Shown: positions 43,960 to 58,187 of the stretch, piece after piece | Numbering within the stretch: position 1 is the first letter of the stretch | Layout of the letters: the number at the start of each line of letters is the position of its first letter | Assembly (NCBI GenBank): GCA_030248215.1 | Contig: JASANG010001382.1 | Coordinates: forward strand, 62,001 to 126,000 | From: Enoplolaimus lenunculus | Lineage: Eukaryota; Nematoda; Enoplea; Enoplida; Thoracostomopsidae | DNA length: 64,000 nucleotides | Reading direction: 5' to 3' | Translations under genes and position numbers: made by a program | The notes under the pieces: model-generated | Databases searched by the model: none | What the model saw: only the letters and a program-made list of their open reading frames with translations | Told to the model about the DNA's origin: nothing

Positions 43960-46900
43960 TTACGACAAGCTTCCAAACGGATCTGCCGTAATGCCCGTTT
44001 GCGTAGGCACCATATTATTTTGTACAATTGCACCTGGGGGAGGTCGAACCATTGGCGATACGCCAAAACCCATAGTGTTACTCCCCATCGTATTGTTACT
44101 GCTACCCATCATCATTGTTGGAGACGCACCCCACGCACCACCGCCGCCATGGCTGTTAATACCACTTTGATAGAAATTCATATTGGTTTGCTTAAAATAA
44201 AATAATACAATAACTGGCATCTTTATTATTAAAGCTCCGACACAGCCGTTAATTGCCAGTCCTGTCTGAAAAAATATACTCGACTGCAATTGCCTTGAAT
44301 GTCTTAGAACTGCTATCAAAATCAATACTATCACATACTACGTACAGGACGGCCGCTGAAATTCAAACGAACATTTCAGAGAAACTCTATAAGTTTTCAG
44401 ATATGTTTGAAACATTTTGGATAAACCTTGTTACATACCTGTGACATCATTCCACCAGGCTGCGACAATGACGTCCAGCCTGAAACGTAACGGCTGCATA
44501 TAACAGGGCATATTAAGAGTGGACACTGACATGGAATGAAAAACTCAAGCCAAAATTTTTTTCTTAAATTCATAAATACATAATGGCTTAAGTGAATTTT
44601 CGGTTATCTCATCATCAAGTTTTGTGAAAACAAGTTAGAAGCAGTTTCTTATTAAAATTGAAATAATTGCAAAAACACTCATGTCAAAATAACAATTTTT
44701 CAAAGACAACGTTTCCGATATTTAAATGTTCACGTCCTGCATCAATGAATGCTATAACAGGAACAGGAATTGATCAGGGTCAACAGAACTTATGCTCCGG
44801 CCGGTATTCATGCAAAACTTAAAAATTCCCGTTCCTGTTCCTACATCCAACGATGCTGGCAGAATTTTCACGGTTTTGTGGCAAATTATAATCATTTAAA
44901 TATTATAATCTTTGGACTTTGAAAAATTAATGTTATTTCCAAATGAGTGTTTTTGTAATTAGTTCAATTATGTTAATAAACTGTTTCTGATGTGTTTTCG
45001 CAAACGCTGATGAGAAAAACAGCTGAAAACTTGCATAAGCTATTTTTTGTCAAGTTTTCTAAAAAGTCTAACAGTAATTCCGGTCATGGAAATTATCTGA
45101 AATTCCGGTTCCTGCAAACAAAATTCAATTCCTGTTCCTCTTCCTGCAAAGAAATAAAATTCCTATTCCTGTTCCGGCAAAATTTAGCTCTTGTTGGAAC
45201 CTTGATATATTGCGGATCATTGGAGGGCCATGCTGACCATGCCCCCTCCAAAAGGATCTCAACAAAATTTATTTTGGGAATCAGGTTAACAAATGCGCAC
45301 GCAGACAAAATGTGAGGCGCGATGTCAACCAAAACGAGACAAACCGGTTGAAACAAAAACCACCGAAGTTTGGAAATGCGTCTGGTTCCTTGCTCGCTTC
45401 GCTCGCGAGTTTTTGCGACTATCCTTCCTTCCCGTGATTTTTAAAGACTTTAAAACAGGTTGATAAAAGTTAACAAATTGTCTCGCTTGCTACGGTCGTT
45501 GGCTTACAATTTTACTTTGTAAGTACAACACATCCGAAACGAAATAGTCAAAAACGGTAATAAAAACAGTTTTGGAGTGAGGATTGTATAACTTTGTATG
45601 AAAAAGAACATGGGACGTGTGTAAAGAGAGTGAGCTACCGGTGGAGGTGGGATATAACCCCTACACCCACCAAAATTTTACTGTGACATCAACCGGATAA
45701 TTGAGGTCACAAAATTTCTTACATGAGTGGTTATGCCGTTTTAGTTGTGATTAAACTCAGATGAACGATCGAACTCTTTCATAGTGTATTAAATTCCAAA
45801 TTTTAATATTTCAAAAAATTCAAATTTAAAACATTACCAGACTGTGGTGGTTGCTGAACTCCAAATGGCATCCCAGCGGCCGCCGCTCCTCCAGCCCTGT
45901 TGCTGTTATTATTTCCAATGAGATTGTTCGCATTCCAATTCACTGATCCACCTCCAGTTGTTCCAGACTGTGATGTCATCGCGGCGGTTGTTGTGTTTGA
46001 AGAAATGTTTGGTTTCAACACAGCACCCGATTTCCACTGTACCGTTGTGCTGAATCAGCAAAAACATTTAGCGATTTAGCTAAATGTCTAACCCCTCTGA
46101 CAACCACCCAAACTCAGTCGAGCAAACTTCAGCTTCAAAACAAAGCACTCTGTTCACGGTTCCTATCCAACAGCGTACTGGTGTTTCAATAGTAGGGTGC
46201 GACGAAGCCACCGCAAAGATAGCTAAAACTCCCACTCGGCAAATTCCCTACTTCCCCACTCCAAAATTCTCCCTTGATTTGAAATACTTATAAAAATTGA
46301 AAAATAAGCGATGGCTTTGCACTACTATAAAATCCACAACAACAAATGTAACACTAAAATCTGTTAAAAATAAAAAAAATGCGATAATTCAAAACATTCG
46401 TTCCTGAGTTTTATCTCGGAAGTTTTCTAAAAAAACTCTCACTCATCAATCCACCCCGGCGTGGTAGAAATCGTAGACAGCCCCAAGAAAGCACCCATTC
46501 AGAATTATGCCAGCGAAATACCGGCCAAATTGCAGAAAAGTGTAAAGTGCCAAAGTTGTAACTTAGAACACAGTTTTGCATATTGTTTTAGATACATGGT
46601 AGTAGAGGTTCGAGAAAAAACACAGCTTGTGGCGACTATATTAGCCCTGCGACGCCGTGGGGTCAGCAAATCAAAAAACGTTTGGCCACAATCTGATACG
46701 GTGTATCATGCGGCAATACATTTGCGTTGCGGTAGTGCGACGGACAGAGCCGGACATCAAAAGTATACCGCCACCCTAACTGTTGACAGCACAGCACACT
46801 ATTTTTAGTATGCTTGCGGTTTATCATTACATCTGTTGTCATAAGCAAAATTCAGTAAACCCAGGCAACAATACACCGCCCACTATGCTCACACCAGGTC

Positions 46901-49900
46901 CTGGGCGTTCGCTGGGTGCCGACAGAGTGACAGGAGCTTGAACTGGGGCCAAATTCAATTTGGAGGGGAGGCGTTCGCCGAGCGGGGGTCTCCATCGAGT
47001 AGCGACCTTTCCGAGCCCAATAAAATTTCATACTCAAAATTATTGTGCAAAATTCTCTACAAAGTGTCATTAAATTTTAATCTGCACTAAGGTATTCTTT
47101 TGTCTCACAATTACAGCTGTAACATTAAACAATAGAACTAAATGAATATATACTTGGATTGCAACGCAGCGCTATCTTGTTTCAGATTCAAATTCATCGC
47201 CAAATTCGCCAAACTATTCTCGAGGTCCGGTTTGCCGTTCACATCGGCCAGGCCACCGCCGCCACTTCCGGTTCCGGTCGCTGGTTTAGATGAACCTAAC
47301 GCCGGATACAGACTTCCGCTAGGATTATTGCTACTACTGGTGGCAGAATTGGTCGACGATACTGGAGCGGCGCTGCCGTTGAACAGACTCGGTCCAAGTC
47401 CAGTTGAGTTCGAGCCTAAAATTGTACAAAATTACGTCAAAATCATTTTGCCTTGTTATATGATGAGGCTAGAATACTTCAATTTTGTCCCAAACGTAAA
47501 AGCGCCATGGCGCTTAAAACATCGAATTGGCGCCTAAAATAACGGATCGGCACCTAGTGCTTCTGTGTCGTTTATTGCAAACTTTCTTGTAACTTTTTTA
47601 ACTTGGATCCGCACCTTCTCGTGACTCAACAAGAATCCGAATTTGAAACCCCTAAGAGTAAGGCTTTTAGAAAACACATTTCACCTTGACCCCTAAATTT
47701 TACGAAAATGGTCCTGCAAACTAACGGTCAATCGCAAATCAACGAATCAAAACAGCCAACAAAACCTTGACGACGGCCAATACGACAACTGATGTTTGCC
47801 TAATTTAAAATAACAAACTGCATTTGATCGTAAGACTTAAAAATAACACATTTCGTCTCCGATTAGGCATTGTCTTTAAGCTAAATTATTGATAATTAAC
47901 GTCCATTGGGTGATTTGTTTTTCTTATACCACACCTTTCCCATTTCACAATCTCATTCGAACAATGTGATTGCTATCGAAACGAATAAGCAATCGTCTTA
48001 AACCATGCCTCACTACAAAAGATATCGTACGACGGCACCGGAGCCTAATATCACTTTTTGCCGGACGCCGTTATAACGCCCCAACGGTTTTGTGAACTTC
48101 CATAGCCACTTTATAAGTATACGTACACCACTAAAGCGCTTATATTTTCTTATTTACCCACCCCCTGCCCCCCCACATTCCTACACAATTACATTATTCA
48201 CCCAAAATTAACCGCCCGCCCCCCCGATTCAAACTAAGCTGAACATGCGACCCGTTTTCAAAAACTTAGTCATTCCCTGCAACAATGTATTTTTGTAACA
48301 AAATTCACTGTTACAACAGAAACCGTATACCCACACCACACCACATACACATACAATGTCATTTTCCATTTATTTACAGTCATCAGCAAAAATCCCAATG
48401 TACTAAACACACTAAACATAGATAATATTCACACCAAAGCCACACAAGCACCCCTCGCCCCCCCACAAATACTTAACTTACTAGTGCACGCCCCCCTCGC
48501 GTTCTAATTTACAATTGAACACATACCGCATTGTATTGTACATAATATATATACAATACGTATATACGTATTATCTACTTTGTTTCTCTTGCCTCTCGCT
48601 CTCAATTCTGTCCATTTCACTCTCTCTTTCTCTCATTTTAAAAGTAAAAATAATAATTGCAAATTTTTACAGTTGTACAATAAATATATGCGTACTCTAT
48701 TAACGGACTTGCAGATCAAACTAATGAATATCGAGGCAAAACTACAACACAGTCACTTAACGGCCGAAAACATATAAAGCATAAAAACATTCAAACAAAC
48801 ATAAACAAAACAAACTTTGAGCGTGTGAAAGGTCACCGGAAAAAACACACACATCAACGTCGAAAAACAGTAAAAAACACACATCAACGTTGAAAAAATA
48901 TCCACGTCCGAGAATCGACCACAGTCAAGTGATGTTTGTCAAAAAATGTCTTCAAAATTATGTTGAAAATAGAAAAATGATTAAAATCAACAAAAAAATC
49001 ATAAAAAATTGCACTTAAAAATGAAAATAACAACACTGCTCGGCCGGCCTATGAAATTAAGAAAGTGATATAAATTTGAGACAATACTGATAAACACTGA
49101 TAATAACCACAAACGAAGTAAGTATCACCATGGGCGGTTGTAGCCAGAGGATTTTTGAAAACTACTGAGACATTCCGTTCTAAGAAAATTTCGAGAGATA
49201 AATTTCTTGCATTGTAAACTAAAAAATACCTAAAACATTTTACAAATATCCAGCAAAGGGTTTAACCCCTCAAACCATCACCCCGGATACACTCTGGCGT
49301 ACTACTAAATATTTCTTAAGTTACAACAAGCATTTAGGCAGTAAATAAAAGCGGAGACAAAGCCAACTACCATTTCAGTTAAATAAGTAGTTCGCTTCAA
49401 AATCCGCTAAATTTTCCTGTTTCCATTTTCAAGCAGCGCACAGGCCGTAGCATAAAGGTTAAGATTTTCAGTCAGATAATTTATATCGCAGGGCTGCTTC
49501 ATTTTACTGAGCCAAGAATAAAATAATTTGTCGTAACAGGCACATAAATTATTTTGTTTACCGAATTATGCACAGTGTTGATGGCAGTTATCGTAACTGG
49601 ACACATAATGACGTTTAATTAAAGTTTATGCTAAAGCCTGTCAACTAACTTATGGTTTTTTATGAATTATTTTCAGGCGCAAGTTTTTCGAACAAGTTCT
49701 CGCAGCAAAAACTAGCACGTGTGAATAGGGCTTTACTTAGCATGGCTTAGAATTATAATTACATTTGATTCACAAAACTGGAGTTTTCCTAGCTACGTAT
49801 TTAGTATATTATATTGATGCATAAAATCGCGGTTTAGGTACCATACTTCGAGTCACAAATTATGCCCGACGCTAAAACTAATGTAAATTATACTACTCAA

Positions 49901-52900
49901 AAATATGGAAATGGTAAATAATTAATTTGTGTTTGCTACAAGTGGGCTGAAAAAGTGGTTGGGTGGTCCACTAGGGGAGGGGTCAGAGTTGGAGGCGGAG
50001 ATCAAATGCCGGCGGACCCCCTCACCTCAATAGAGAAACCCCAGAAACTAACATTCAAACACCAGCAGCCACTAACCTCCGAAAGGATTGTTATCGTTTG
50101 ATTGACTATTGAATGCGTTGGAAAATTTATCATCTGACGTGAACGCGTTTACACCATTCGCTGAAAAAGAAACAATAAAAAAGTTAATTTCACCGTGTGA
50201 AAACAATGAAAATTTAGACGGATATCAAACGTCTCAAGTAAAACTCTATCAAAATTATTACGCAAATACATTCGGTAACTGCTCTTTAGTTCAACCAAAC
50301 CAAGTGGCACCATCCGCAAAGATCCATTAAAATCCTTGTAAAAAATTTAATTGCTATTAGTGTTTCTGTATGATTTACTGTTAAACCCAGAATTCTGACA
50401 GCTAGGTAGCTTACGTACCTGTTACGCCACCAAACGGAATCGGAGACGGCCCACCGGACGACGGTGCTGGTGGCCCTGACCCGGGAGTTCCAGAATTCAT
50501 CGAGAAAGCCCAGTCGAACAAAGTTGGTGGCTCGGTCGTCTTCGCGTTGACTGCTTGCATTGATTGAGCGTTTTGAACAAACGGATTCGTGTTCAGCGAT
50601 AACAAATCGCCAATATATGACTACAAGCAATATTAAGAGTCAATTATTATGAAATGAAACAGATTTCAAAACTTGACCCAAAAATTACTGTAGTTTCGCA
50701 TTGAATTTTGATCTCATCACAAACATCAATACTGCTATACCATAGCCCGCCCAAATACAAATAAATATCGGGACCAGAGATATTTCTGACTCCGCAGTTC
50801 AACAAAAAGTTTAATTCAACACAGCATTCCACTCTCTGTGAATCCGACATTTTTCAACCACTGGAATTTCCAGAAATATTTTTCGGGGGTAGAGGTAGAC
50901 CTTTATAGTTTTGTAGCTCGGACATGAATTTTTATTAATTTTTCATTTTTTGCTTCTAAAAACCGACCCTACACCCGAAGAATACCTGGGATGAAGCGGT
51001 ACCCGCTTGTTGACTTCCTGCTGCTGATGATGGGGGCGTTGGCGAATCAAGTAAATTGATGATTTCTCGTCCTGTTGCGTTGCCGCCGCTGCGATTTGTT
51101 GAGTTAGCATTGATTGTCGACGGTCGAGATGACCCACTACTGCCTCCTCCTGCAATATCGCCGCTGTCTTGACTCAGTTGCTTTTCGCGCATGCGTTTTT
51201 CCTAAAATTAAATGCAATTGCAATAACCAATAACTGCAGATACAGAACAGTAAACAAGTGAACTTGGGCATTCAATATTTATCAGAAATACAATATTCAC
51301 TTTTGGATGAAAAATTATTGCATAAAAACTCTACTCACTGCATCACAGAGACATAGGCCTATTTGTCTGTGTTCGACTTAACACTTATTTTAATTCATTT
51401 TTGCATCTAAAACTTAAGTTAACGTTCATTTAGCGGGAATTTTTATTTCAAAAACCACAACAATCATCGATGCCAGAGCGATAATTACACTGGATTTGAG
51501 CTTCAAGATACAGCGCTCTACACTGCAATGTCCACCAACCACTTGACTAAATACTAAAGTGAAACAGACTTAAATAAAAATCTGACTGAAGCCATATACC
51601 AACAATTAACACAGCAATTTTCAACAAACCCATTACCTTTAACGCATTCAACCGTTCTTCTTCTTCGAGCAAATACTTCTGCTTTGTCGCTTCGTCCAAT
51701 GAGCCCAGGACCGCACCGCCACTGCCCGGACCGTTTGAACTTGCCGAATAACTCCCAGACATCGGAGGAGATGACATGCTCGAGTAGCCTCCGCTACCCC
51801 CAGTCGAATTCGATACAGAACTGCTACCAAACGACATTGATGATGCTCTAAAATACAGCAAAAAATGCGAAATAATGCAAAAACGTAAACAGTAATACAC
51901 ATCAATACAGGGTGGCTGCGCGAAATAGGAAGAGATTTTTCCAAAATGTTTCCGGTTTAAAGGGAACCATGAATCATTAACAAATTTTAAGATAAAGCTC
52001 TAAATACCTGATTTCTAAAATGGGGATACTTTATTGAACTTTCCGCTAATTCAAAACAAACCATGCAACTCTTAGACCCACCGAGATCAAAACTATTAAA
52101 CAAGGTAAATTTTGGGCATTCAAGAGTTAAGACATTTCATTCCGGTTGAAACAATACCAACCGTCAAAAACAGTCTGTTTATTATAGACCTACGTACTTG
52201 AAATCGAACGGCAAATGCTCCCAACATGAGAAAATTTCTATTAAAAATTCTGAAAGTCTCTTCAGTAAATTTTACTAATTTTCGCATTCCATTTGATTGC
52301 TACATTGTTGGACGGGGCGTCTATGCTCAAAAAGCAAGACTTCGACACTAAGTCATCCAATCCAGACTGCTCGAACCTAAGATATGTAACCAATAGAATA
52401 TTGCACTTACGGTGGAGGACCTCTGGAACCTTCAAGTGCGTATAAATGTTGTTCTAGCGCTTCAAGTAAACTGTTAGGAGCCTTGGCCAAATCAGGAATC
52501 TCGCCTCTATCGACACCGACTGCCTGTAATCAAAAGTATCAATTAAAACACTAGTGCAATTTTCAGAAACAAATTTCAGTTCTAAAACCATAGTTAGTTG
52601 GCGAAAAACAGCGATGCACAACAGCAGGGTGCAAAGCGGAACAGGATTATACCGGAAATGGAACAAAAACTTTACAACGGAATCGGAATACGAACTACGT
52701 TTGTCGGAGTTCTAATCGGAATCGGAATTCCGATTGCACCCTGGTGCGCGCTACAGTAAATTATAGGACATTTCTTAGCATATTGAGACCAGGGTGCAAT
52801 ACTGGAGCCACAAATTTACACCAGAATCGCATTTTGAATTCAATCACAATTCTATCCGGAGTAAGAAGTGTTGTTTGCACCGTGAGTTCAACGAATCGAT

Positions 52901-55900
52901 AACCAATGAATTGCTCGAACATACGCAACATAACAGGCAGGCAAATATAACAATTATGACATGATGTACACAAGGTTTTACGGAAAATACATTAACTAAC
53001 AACAGTGTTATTTTACGATTATAAACCAATTATTTTCACCTCAGCAGTTTTGAGGAATTCAGACACAGCCTCCATGCGTGTAAGAAACCTTTTGTAAATC
53101 TCTAATGCTTCACGGCACTGTTTCTTGTTCATATCAAAATATTTTTCTGAAACACGTAAATAAAACAATAATTAAAAAATCTCAATAATAAAGAAAACGC
53201 AATGTCATTGTGGACCAATCCACCACAAGTGTAAAACTAAAGATGCAGCCGACCGCATGGCCCACGGGGCACTGTCAAACCCTTTTTATAATTTTTGTTT
53301 TCGATCAACAAATTCTTTAAATTCTTTCTAAATTTTAACAAAAGTTAACTCCGGTTTTCAAAATCCTGGCTATATCAGTCCGAAGTACAGCAGCACTATA
53401 TTTCTATTTTTTGTAACATGCATCTTCAAATATAAAAGCCCCTAATTTAGACTGCACTTCGGCACTCAAAGTCAAACGTGTATACACAAATTAAGAAGTA
53501 GTAATTTCAACGAAAGCAAAACCGCATCAAACATTACGGCAGCAGCCAGTTGCCACTGATCATTTCTCTCATTCTTTTCAACTTTCATTTTGTATCCATC
53601 TGCTAATCGTGATGTATTGTTTTAAAAAATAAACTATAAAAAATATGCTAGTTAAGATTACCGCTTTTAGCCTCTATAAACTCACCGAGTAAGTTAATAA
53701 TGCCATCGTTATAGCACGCAAATAGTCTGATTAGATCACGGAATAATAAAATGTACGCGCTGTTGATAATGCCATTGGTCAATTCGCTTGGCGTTGCCTG
53801 CAATTATTAACAACTAATAGTTGCGGTGCAGTCAGTGCCCCTATTCTCAAATTTGTGTAGCGCCCGCCTATCATCAGTTGATCACAGTTCTAGTACTGAC
53901 CAAAACAGCAAAGTAGCGAGCATCGAAATTTAACACATTTTTCAAATTTGAGATGTCATATGCATATGACAATTTAGGCCCAAAATTAAATTTCTAGGGG
54001 CAGGTCTCACGCAAACGCACAAACCGCTGCAGTTGCCAATGTACGTCTGCAGGGCACTAATTCTAACCAAACATTAAACCCATAAAAAGAATGCACATTT
54101 TATCAGTAGTTCGACAGTGGCTGGAAGTCGCCAAAAACCAATCACTCACTTGGAATTCTAGAAGTGCATCGACTTGTCCTTGAAGAATGGGCAAATTTTT
54201 CAAAAGCTAAAACGCAGCAAACACCTACGAATTATGTTTTATATTAACACAGCATCTGTATACAAAAACACTAAAGTAAAACGGTAGATATCAGAACCAA
54301 AGCGTTGCATAATAATATTCGTTAACACTGTAATGTGATATTGGCATGGATTAAGAAAACAACTATCTACAACACTCGCGTTTCGATTTAATAATACAAA
54401 TTTAAATCACAGTAAACCGAATACTTAGAATTTTTCGTTACACATATTAAAAGTACTTACCTTTTCAGCATGCATTTTTCTAAGGAATCCATCGTCTTTT
54501 CTAAAAATTAATAAAGCAAACTAAAAGGATGCGAACGTCCTTATTGTAGTCAGACGGCATCAGAAAATTAGGGACGTCGGTGTACTTGTCGTGCGATGGC
54601 GTCCGTCACAGTCCGTCGTACGATAAGCACGGTATTTAAAAATATAAAGGTAAAAAGCATAACCCAAGTAACGCTGGGTGCAAAGTCATAAAGATAAATT
54701 ACATATTCTCAAAACTAAAACCAAAATAATATATCGAACCTACGTTTTGCAGGCCAATCTGAAGCCATGTTGTTAAGTACTTCTGAATAAATTCAAACTT
54801 TTTAAATTTATTCAAGCAGTTTGATTTATTTCAAATATCAAACTTGTTTGACTTTTAGGTGCCCATGACGTTATAGATCAGACCAATTTTACATCTATTA
54901 AAGACTAAACAGAAATTTTGACATTTCAAAGTGTTTTCAAGTCAAGAAAGACTTCTTCACACGTGAATGTTTCTTGCAGCTGAAGCTTGCAGCTGCCAGT
55001 TTTGCTCAAAATTTCGTTCGGGGAAGTTGCAATTTACTTGTGATAAACATACGAAAAGAATTAAATTACAAGTAAGAATCTTGAGATTTGAATTAATTTA
55101 TGGTCATTGGCTGTACTGATAATATATCTAGGTTGTGTTTGATATTTATTGCAGTCGTCTGTAAAATGAATCAAATTTATATTATTCAATATTCGGAATA
55201 AAAATTTTACTTCTTTGCAAATACATGCAGCTGAATGTTACTCGTGCAAGTTATAACTGCGAGTCCTCGTCACAAAAAGTTGTACGCGTGTATGACGTTT
55301 AAGATATGGTAACAAGAATGCTCTCACCCCCGTTTGACTTTGCAAAAATCGAACGCACACAGCCGGTACGTGTAAATTTTTTCGCTGATATATTTGCCAT
55401 ATCGCTTTACATGAATTGACATATCGTAACCTGGTAATAAAAACAATGCATTCCAAACTCACAGACGTACGCACGGGCGGGCTTTCATCTACAAGAAATT
55501 TTACTGCCGTGTAGCAATGATTTAGCTAGTTCTACTGTATCCCCAAACCAATGCAAAATTCTTTGTACCCCTGAGTCACACAGTTATGAACCCGCATCCA
55601 ACCGCATTTTTGTCTCAACATATTTTTTGCACAATTAGAGTGGCGCATTATGTTTTGACTTCTTTAATGATGTCGTACAGTGTCCGGCATGGTACCGCAT
55701 AACAATTTGTAAACAAATATTTTGTCTTGCGTTGCCGCACAGTAAGCATTGTGCCACCCTTAAACAGACTTCGTGCAAGTGGTTCAACATTCTACTGTTC
55801 ATAATAATTACTCAAACGTCAGTCTTTCGTTCGCTGTTTGAAATCCCAGCAATCGAAATTTACGTTGCCAGAAAATCACTACGCTGTCAATAACAACCCA

Positions 55901-58187
55901 CCTTGAATTGATGTTTTGTCCAGAAAGTTGCCGAGATCAAAATTCGCATTGCTGGAAGCTAAATACTGAGTGAACCTCTGAAATAAACACAATCCACATG
56001 AAACAAACAATACTAGTTTTTCATCCTGTCTTAGCCCAGCCTTATACGCATAATTGGAGTTACTATTATTTCAGGAGAATACTCACTCAGCCAACGGCCC
56101 ACACATTAAATGCTGTAAAATCTTATGCTTCTATGTACTACAACTGAAACTCAATGCCTTAGCCAGCTTAACTCAGGATGTGAATCCTTCTTTATGTGCT
56201 TCTTCAAGATCCCGAATCTTTTTACTGTCCACTTGGAACCATCATTTTAGTTCAAAGATTTTGTCAATTTTTCAACAATTTTATAACATTTATACTTGCT
56301 TCAGTTCCTCTTCTGAACAACAAAGAACCCATTTAACCAAGACTAGCTTCAATAAACCCCTCACAACTCACACTATGGCTACGAGCTTTCAACAGCTTAA
56401 ACGCCCGGGGCCCGTAACTTTACAAACTGTCGCCATAATACATTTGCAACTAATTCCTATTTCAACCCGCTAAGCTCATTAAAAATTTATTGATTTTGCC
56501 ACTTTCTAAGATATGTGCACATCAAGTCTCAGACAATACATTTTAACACAAGCATTATGTAATCACTCTAGGAGTATTAGACATAAATATGTACATGTCT
56601 CTAAACTGACACTGAAAATTACATTTATCATACGTATACCAGTATATATAGGTAGGTATACAATATAATGTTATTTCTAATACGACTTGCACGTACACAC
56701 AAATACTTTTAGTCATACGCAAGCAATGATCAGAGTTTTTATCTTCTGGCTCCTGATTTGCAAATTTATTGCTTCGTTTATTAAAATATGCTGTGCAAGC
56801 ATACAGGTTTGGCTGTATAAATTACAAATGCAAAAGAGATGGTGCACCAATAGGCGTAAGCGCACTATTTTTCCACGATATCGCAGACTACAATTTTTAG
56901 AATGCTGAGTCCGCTTTTCGGTCATAAGGGGTCTCGTATTTACGCATAAGGTACAAACGTACCTGTATAAAATTTGTGAATCATCTCTAGGCGACAGCAG
57001 ACATCACTGGAAGGCTGACAGACATCTTAAGACCAACCATATTTAATTAGATAAAGACTGGCGGCATTCAAATTTCAAATTTAACACTTATCTAGAAATT
57101 TGCGATAGTGATTAAAAAATTTTCTGAGACTCAAAAATGGTTTAATTTTTAGTCTAAGTCACAACTGTTCCATTGGAACTTCCATCCTTACTAGGGTTAC
57201 GTTATACTTGTCGTCCGGCGCCGTCTGTCACCGTCCGTTACCTTACGGTATCGTACGTGCGTAATTCACGTACGATACGGCACGGTGATGGTCGGCACCG
57301 GACGTTGACGAACGGCGCCGTATGGGTGACTGACGATGACCGACGGCGCAGGACGTCAACAAAAGTATAGTGCAACCCTTAGTATACACGTAGAATTTTG
57401 CAGATATGTATTGATATTATGTACCTCGTTCCCATAGCACATCATGTTGTGAATGGTAATCAACGATTTGAACACAACACACCAACTTTGATTTTGCGTT
57501 CGCTCGATGAGTAAATTTGCCAGCTCAGGAATCGAGACATTAGGCTCATGAGTACAGTGAAGCAGATCTAAAATTAAAAACAACGTGAAACGTAACAATA
57601 AAACCATCGTCCATTTGTTGGAAAGCACAGTTAAGGTGCAAATCAAAATTACGATTCTAATTCAAACCCGAAGCAACTGATTTTCAATTATCTGCATAAA
57701 AATACCATGCGCAGTACAGTACGTACGTAACGTCTGATCTGTTGAAATGTAAACTTAAAGTTACATAACACATTTCTTAAAATTTCGAAGTGGAGATCAA
57801 ATTTGTAAAATATAATAGTGTTTCTATTTGTACGTTATGAATGTAATATATAATTGCTTTTTATAGGAGGCAACGTTTCGTTTCAAATAAATCACAAAAT
57901 TACATGTCAGCACTGCTACGTAGCACAGCGCGAGGTTCGTACAACATCGAATACAGACTTTTGCATCGAAGAATAAAATACTTTTGCTGCAAGCACTCAG
58001 AAATGAATGAAAACTTACAATCTAAATGTTTCTTTTTCGGACCCATAATTTCTTCAGTTGTCGCTTTGCACACAATTTTACCCAACTGAGACCCGGAAAT
58101 GCTGTACTTAGCTGCCGTCAACCTGTCAGTTATTGTCTGACCACCGGTTGTGAACGGCATTGTTGAATGAAGCACACGGTCAACCAT
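43960..58187 (-). CDS. PICALM: PICALM/AP180-type clathrin assembly protein, 17 exons
   Basis: The protein binds PI(4,5)P2, clathrin and AP2 and helps select cargo such as SNAREs in endocytosis. Predicted exons: 58187-58019, 57567-57425, 55977-55902, 55430-55328, 54500-54461, 54206-54150, 53797-53686, 53146-53040, 52523-52411, 51847-51637, 51201-50986, 50620-50419, 50160-50077, 47415-47154, 46049-45838, 44479-44439 and 44190-43960. All are joined in phase by GT..AG introns, giving 792 residues. The ATG is in a strong context (GCCATGG) after an in-frame TAA. ANTH domain: about residues 18-300, with the lipid-binding [14 protein letters not shown] at 41-54. Exon 4 ([17 protein letters not shown]) is much more diverged than its neighbours but open and in phase. 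Tail: NPF at 461-463 and 541-543, clathrin-box-like DLLSLN at 454-459, FDWAF, and DPF at 786-788 by the C-terminus. A single gene of this type would stand for both vertebrate PICALM and AP180/SNAP91. Introns carry several foldback elements. Confidence 0.92.
44771..45200. mobile_element. Possible CAGGGTGCAACCGG-family relic in PICALM intron 15
   Basis: ATCAGGGTCAACAGAAC, ATTCCGGTTCCTGC and TTCCTGTTCCGGC words resemble the family, but the right end is not recognisable. Confidence 0.35.
52625..52743. mobile_element. Short CAGGGTGCAACCGG-family element in PICALM intron 8
   Basis: It begins CAGGGTGCAAAGCGGAAC and ends GGAATTCCGATTGCACCCTG; the inverted ends are clear, and the 119-bp size shows a large inner deletion compared with the 385-bp copy in ATG5. 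Another left end (CAGGGTGCAATACTGGAG) begins at about 52792. Confidence 0.65.
57193..57379. mobile_element. GC-rich foldback MITE in PICALM intron 2
   Basis: The ends AGGGTTACGTTATACTTGTC and GTCAACAAAAGTATAGTGCAACCCT are inverted repeats. The interior is dense in CCGTCCG, GTACG and CGGCGCCG words on both strands. Similar words at about 18440-18505, 23735-23810 and 54565-54640 suggest diverged relatives. Confidence 0.65.

Noticed and set aside
43626-44334. Overlapping frames of 121-146 codons around the last PICALM exon
   Set aside because: They overlap the true final exon in other frames or run into its 3' flank; only the frame continuing the ANTH protein has splice support.
56054-56473. 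139-codon plus-strand frame within PICALM intron 2
   Set aside because: No domain, no splice context and no similarity to a known family that I can see; it may be chance in a long intron.
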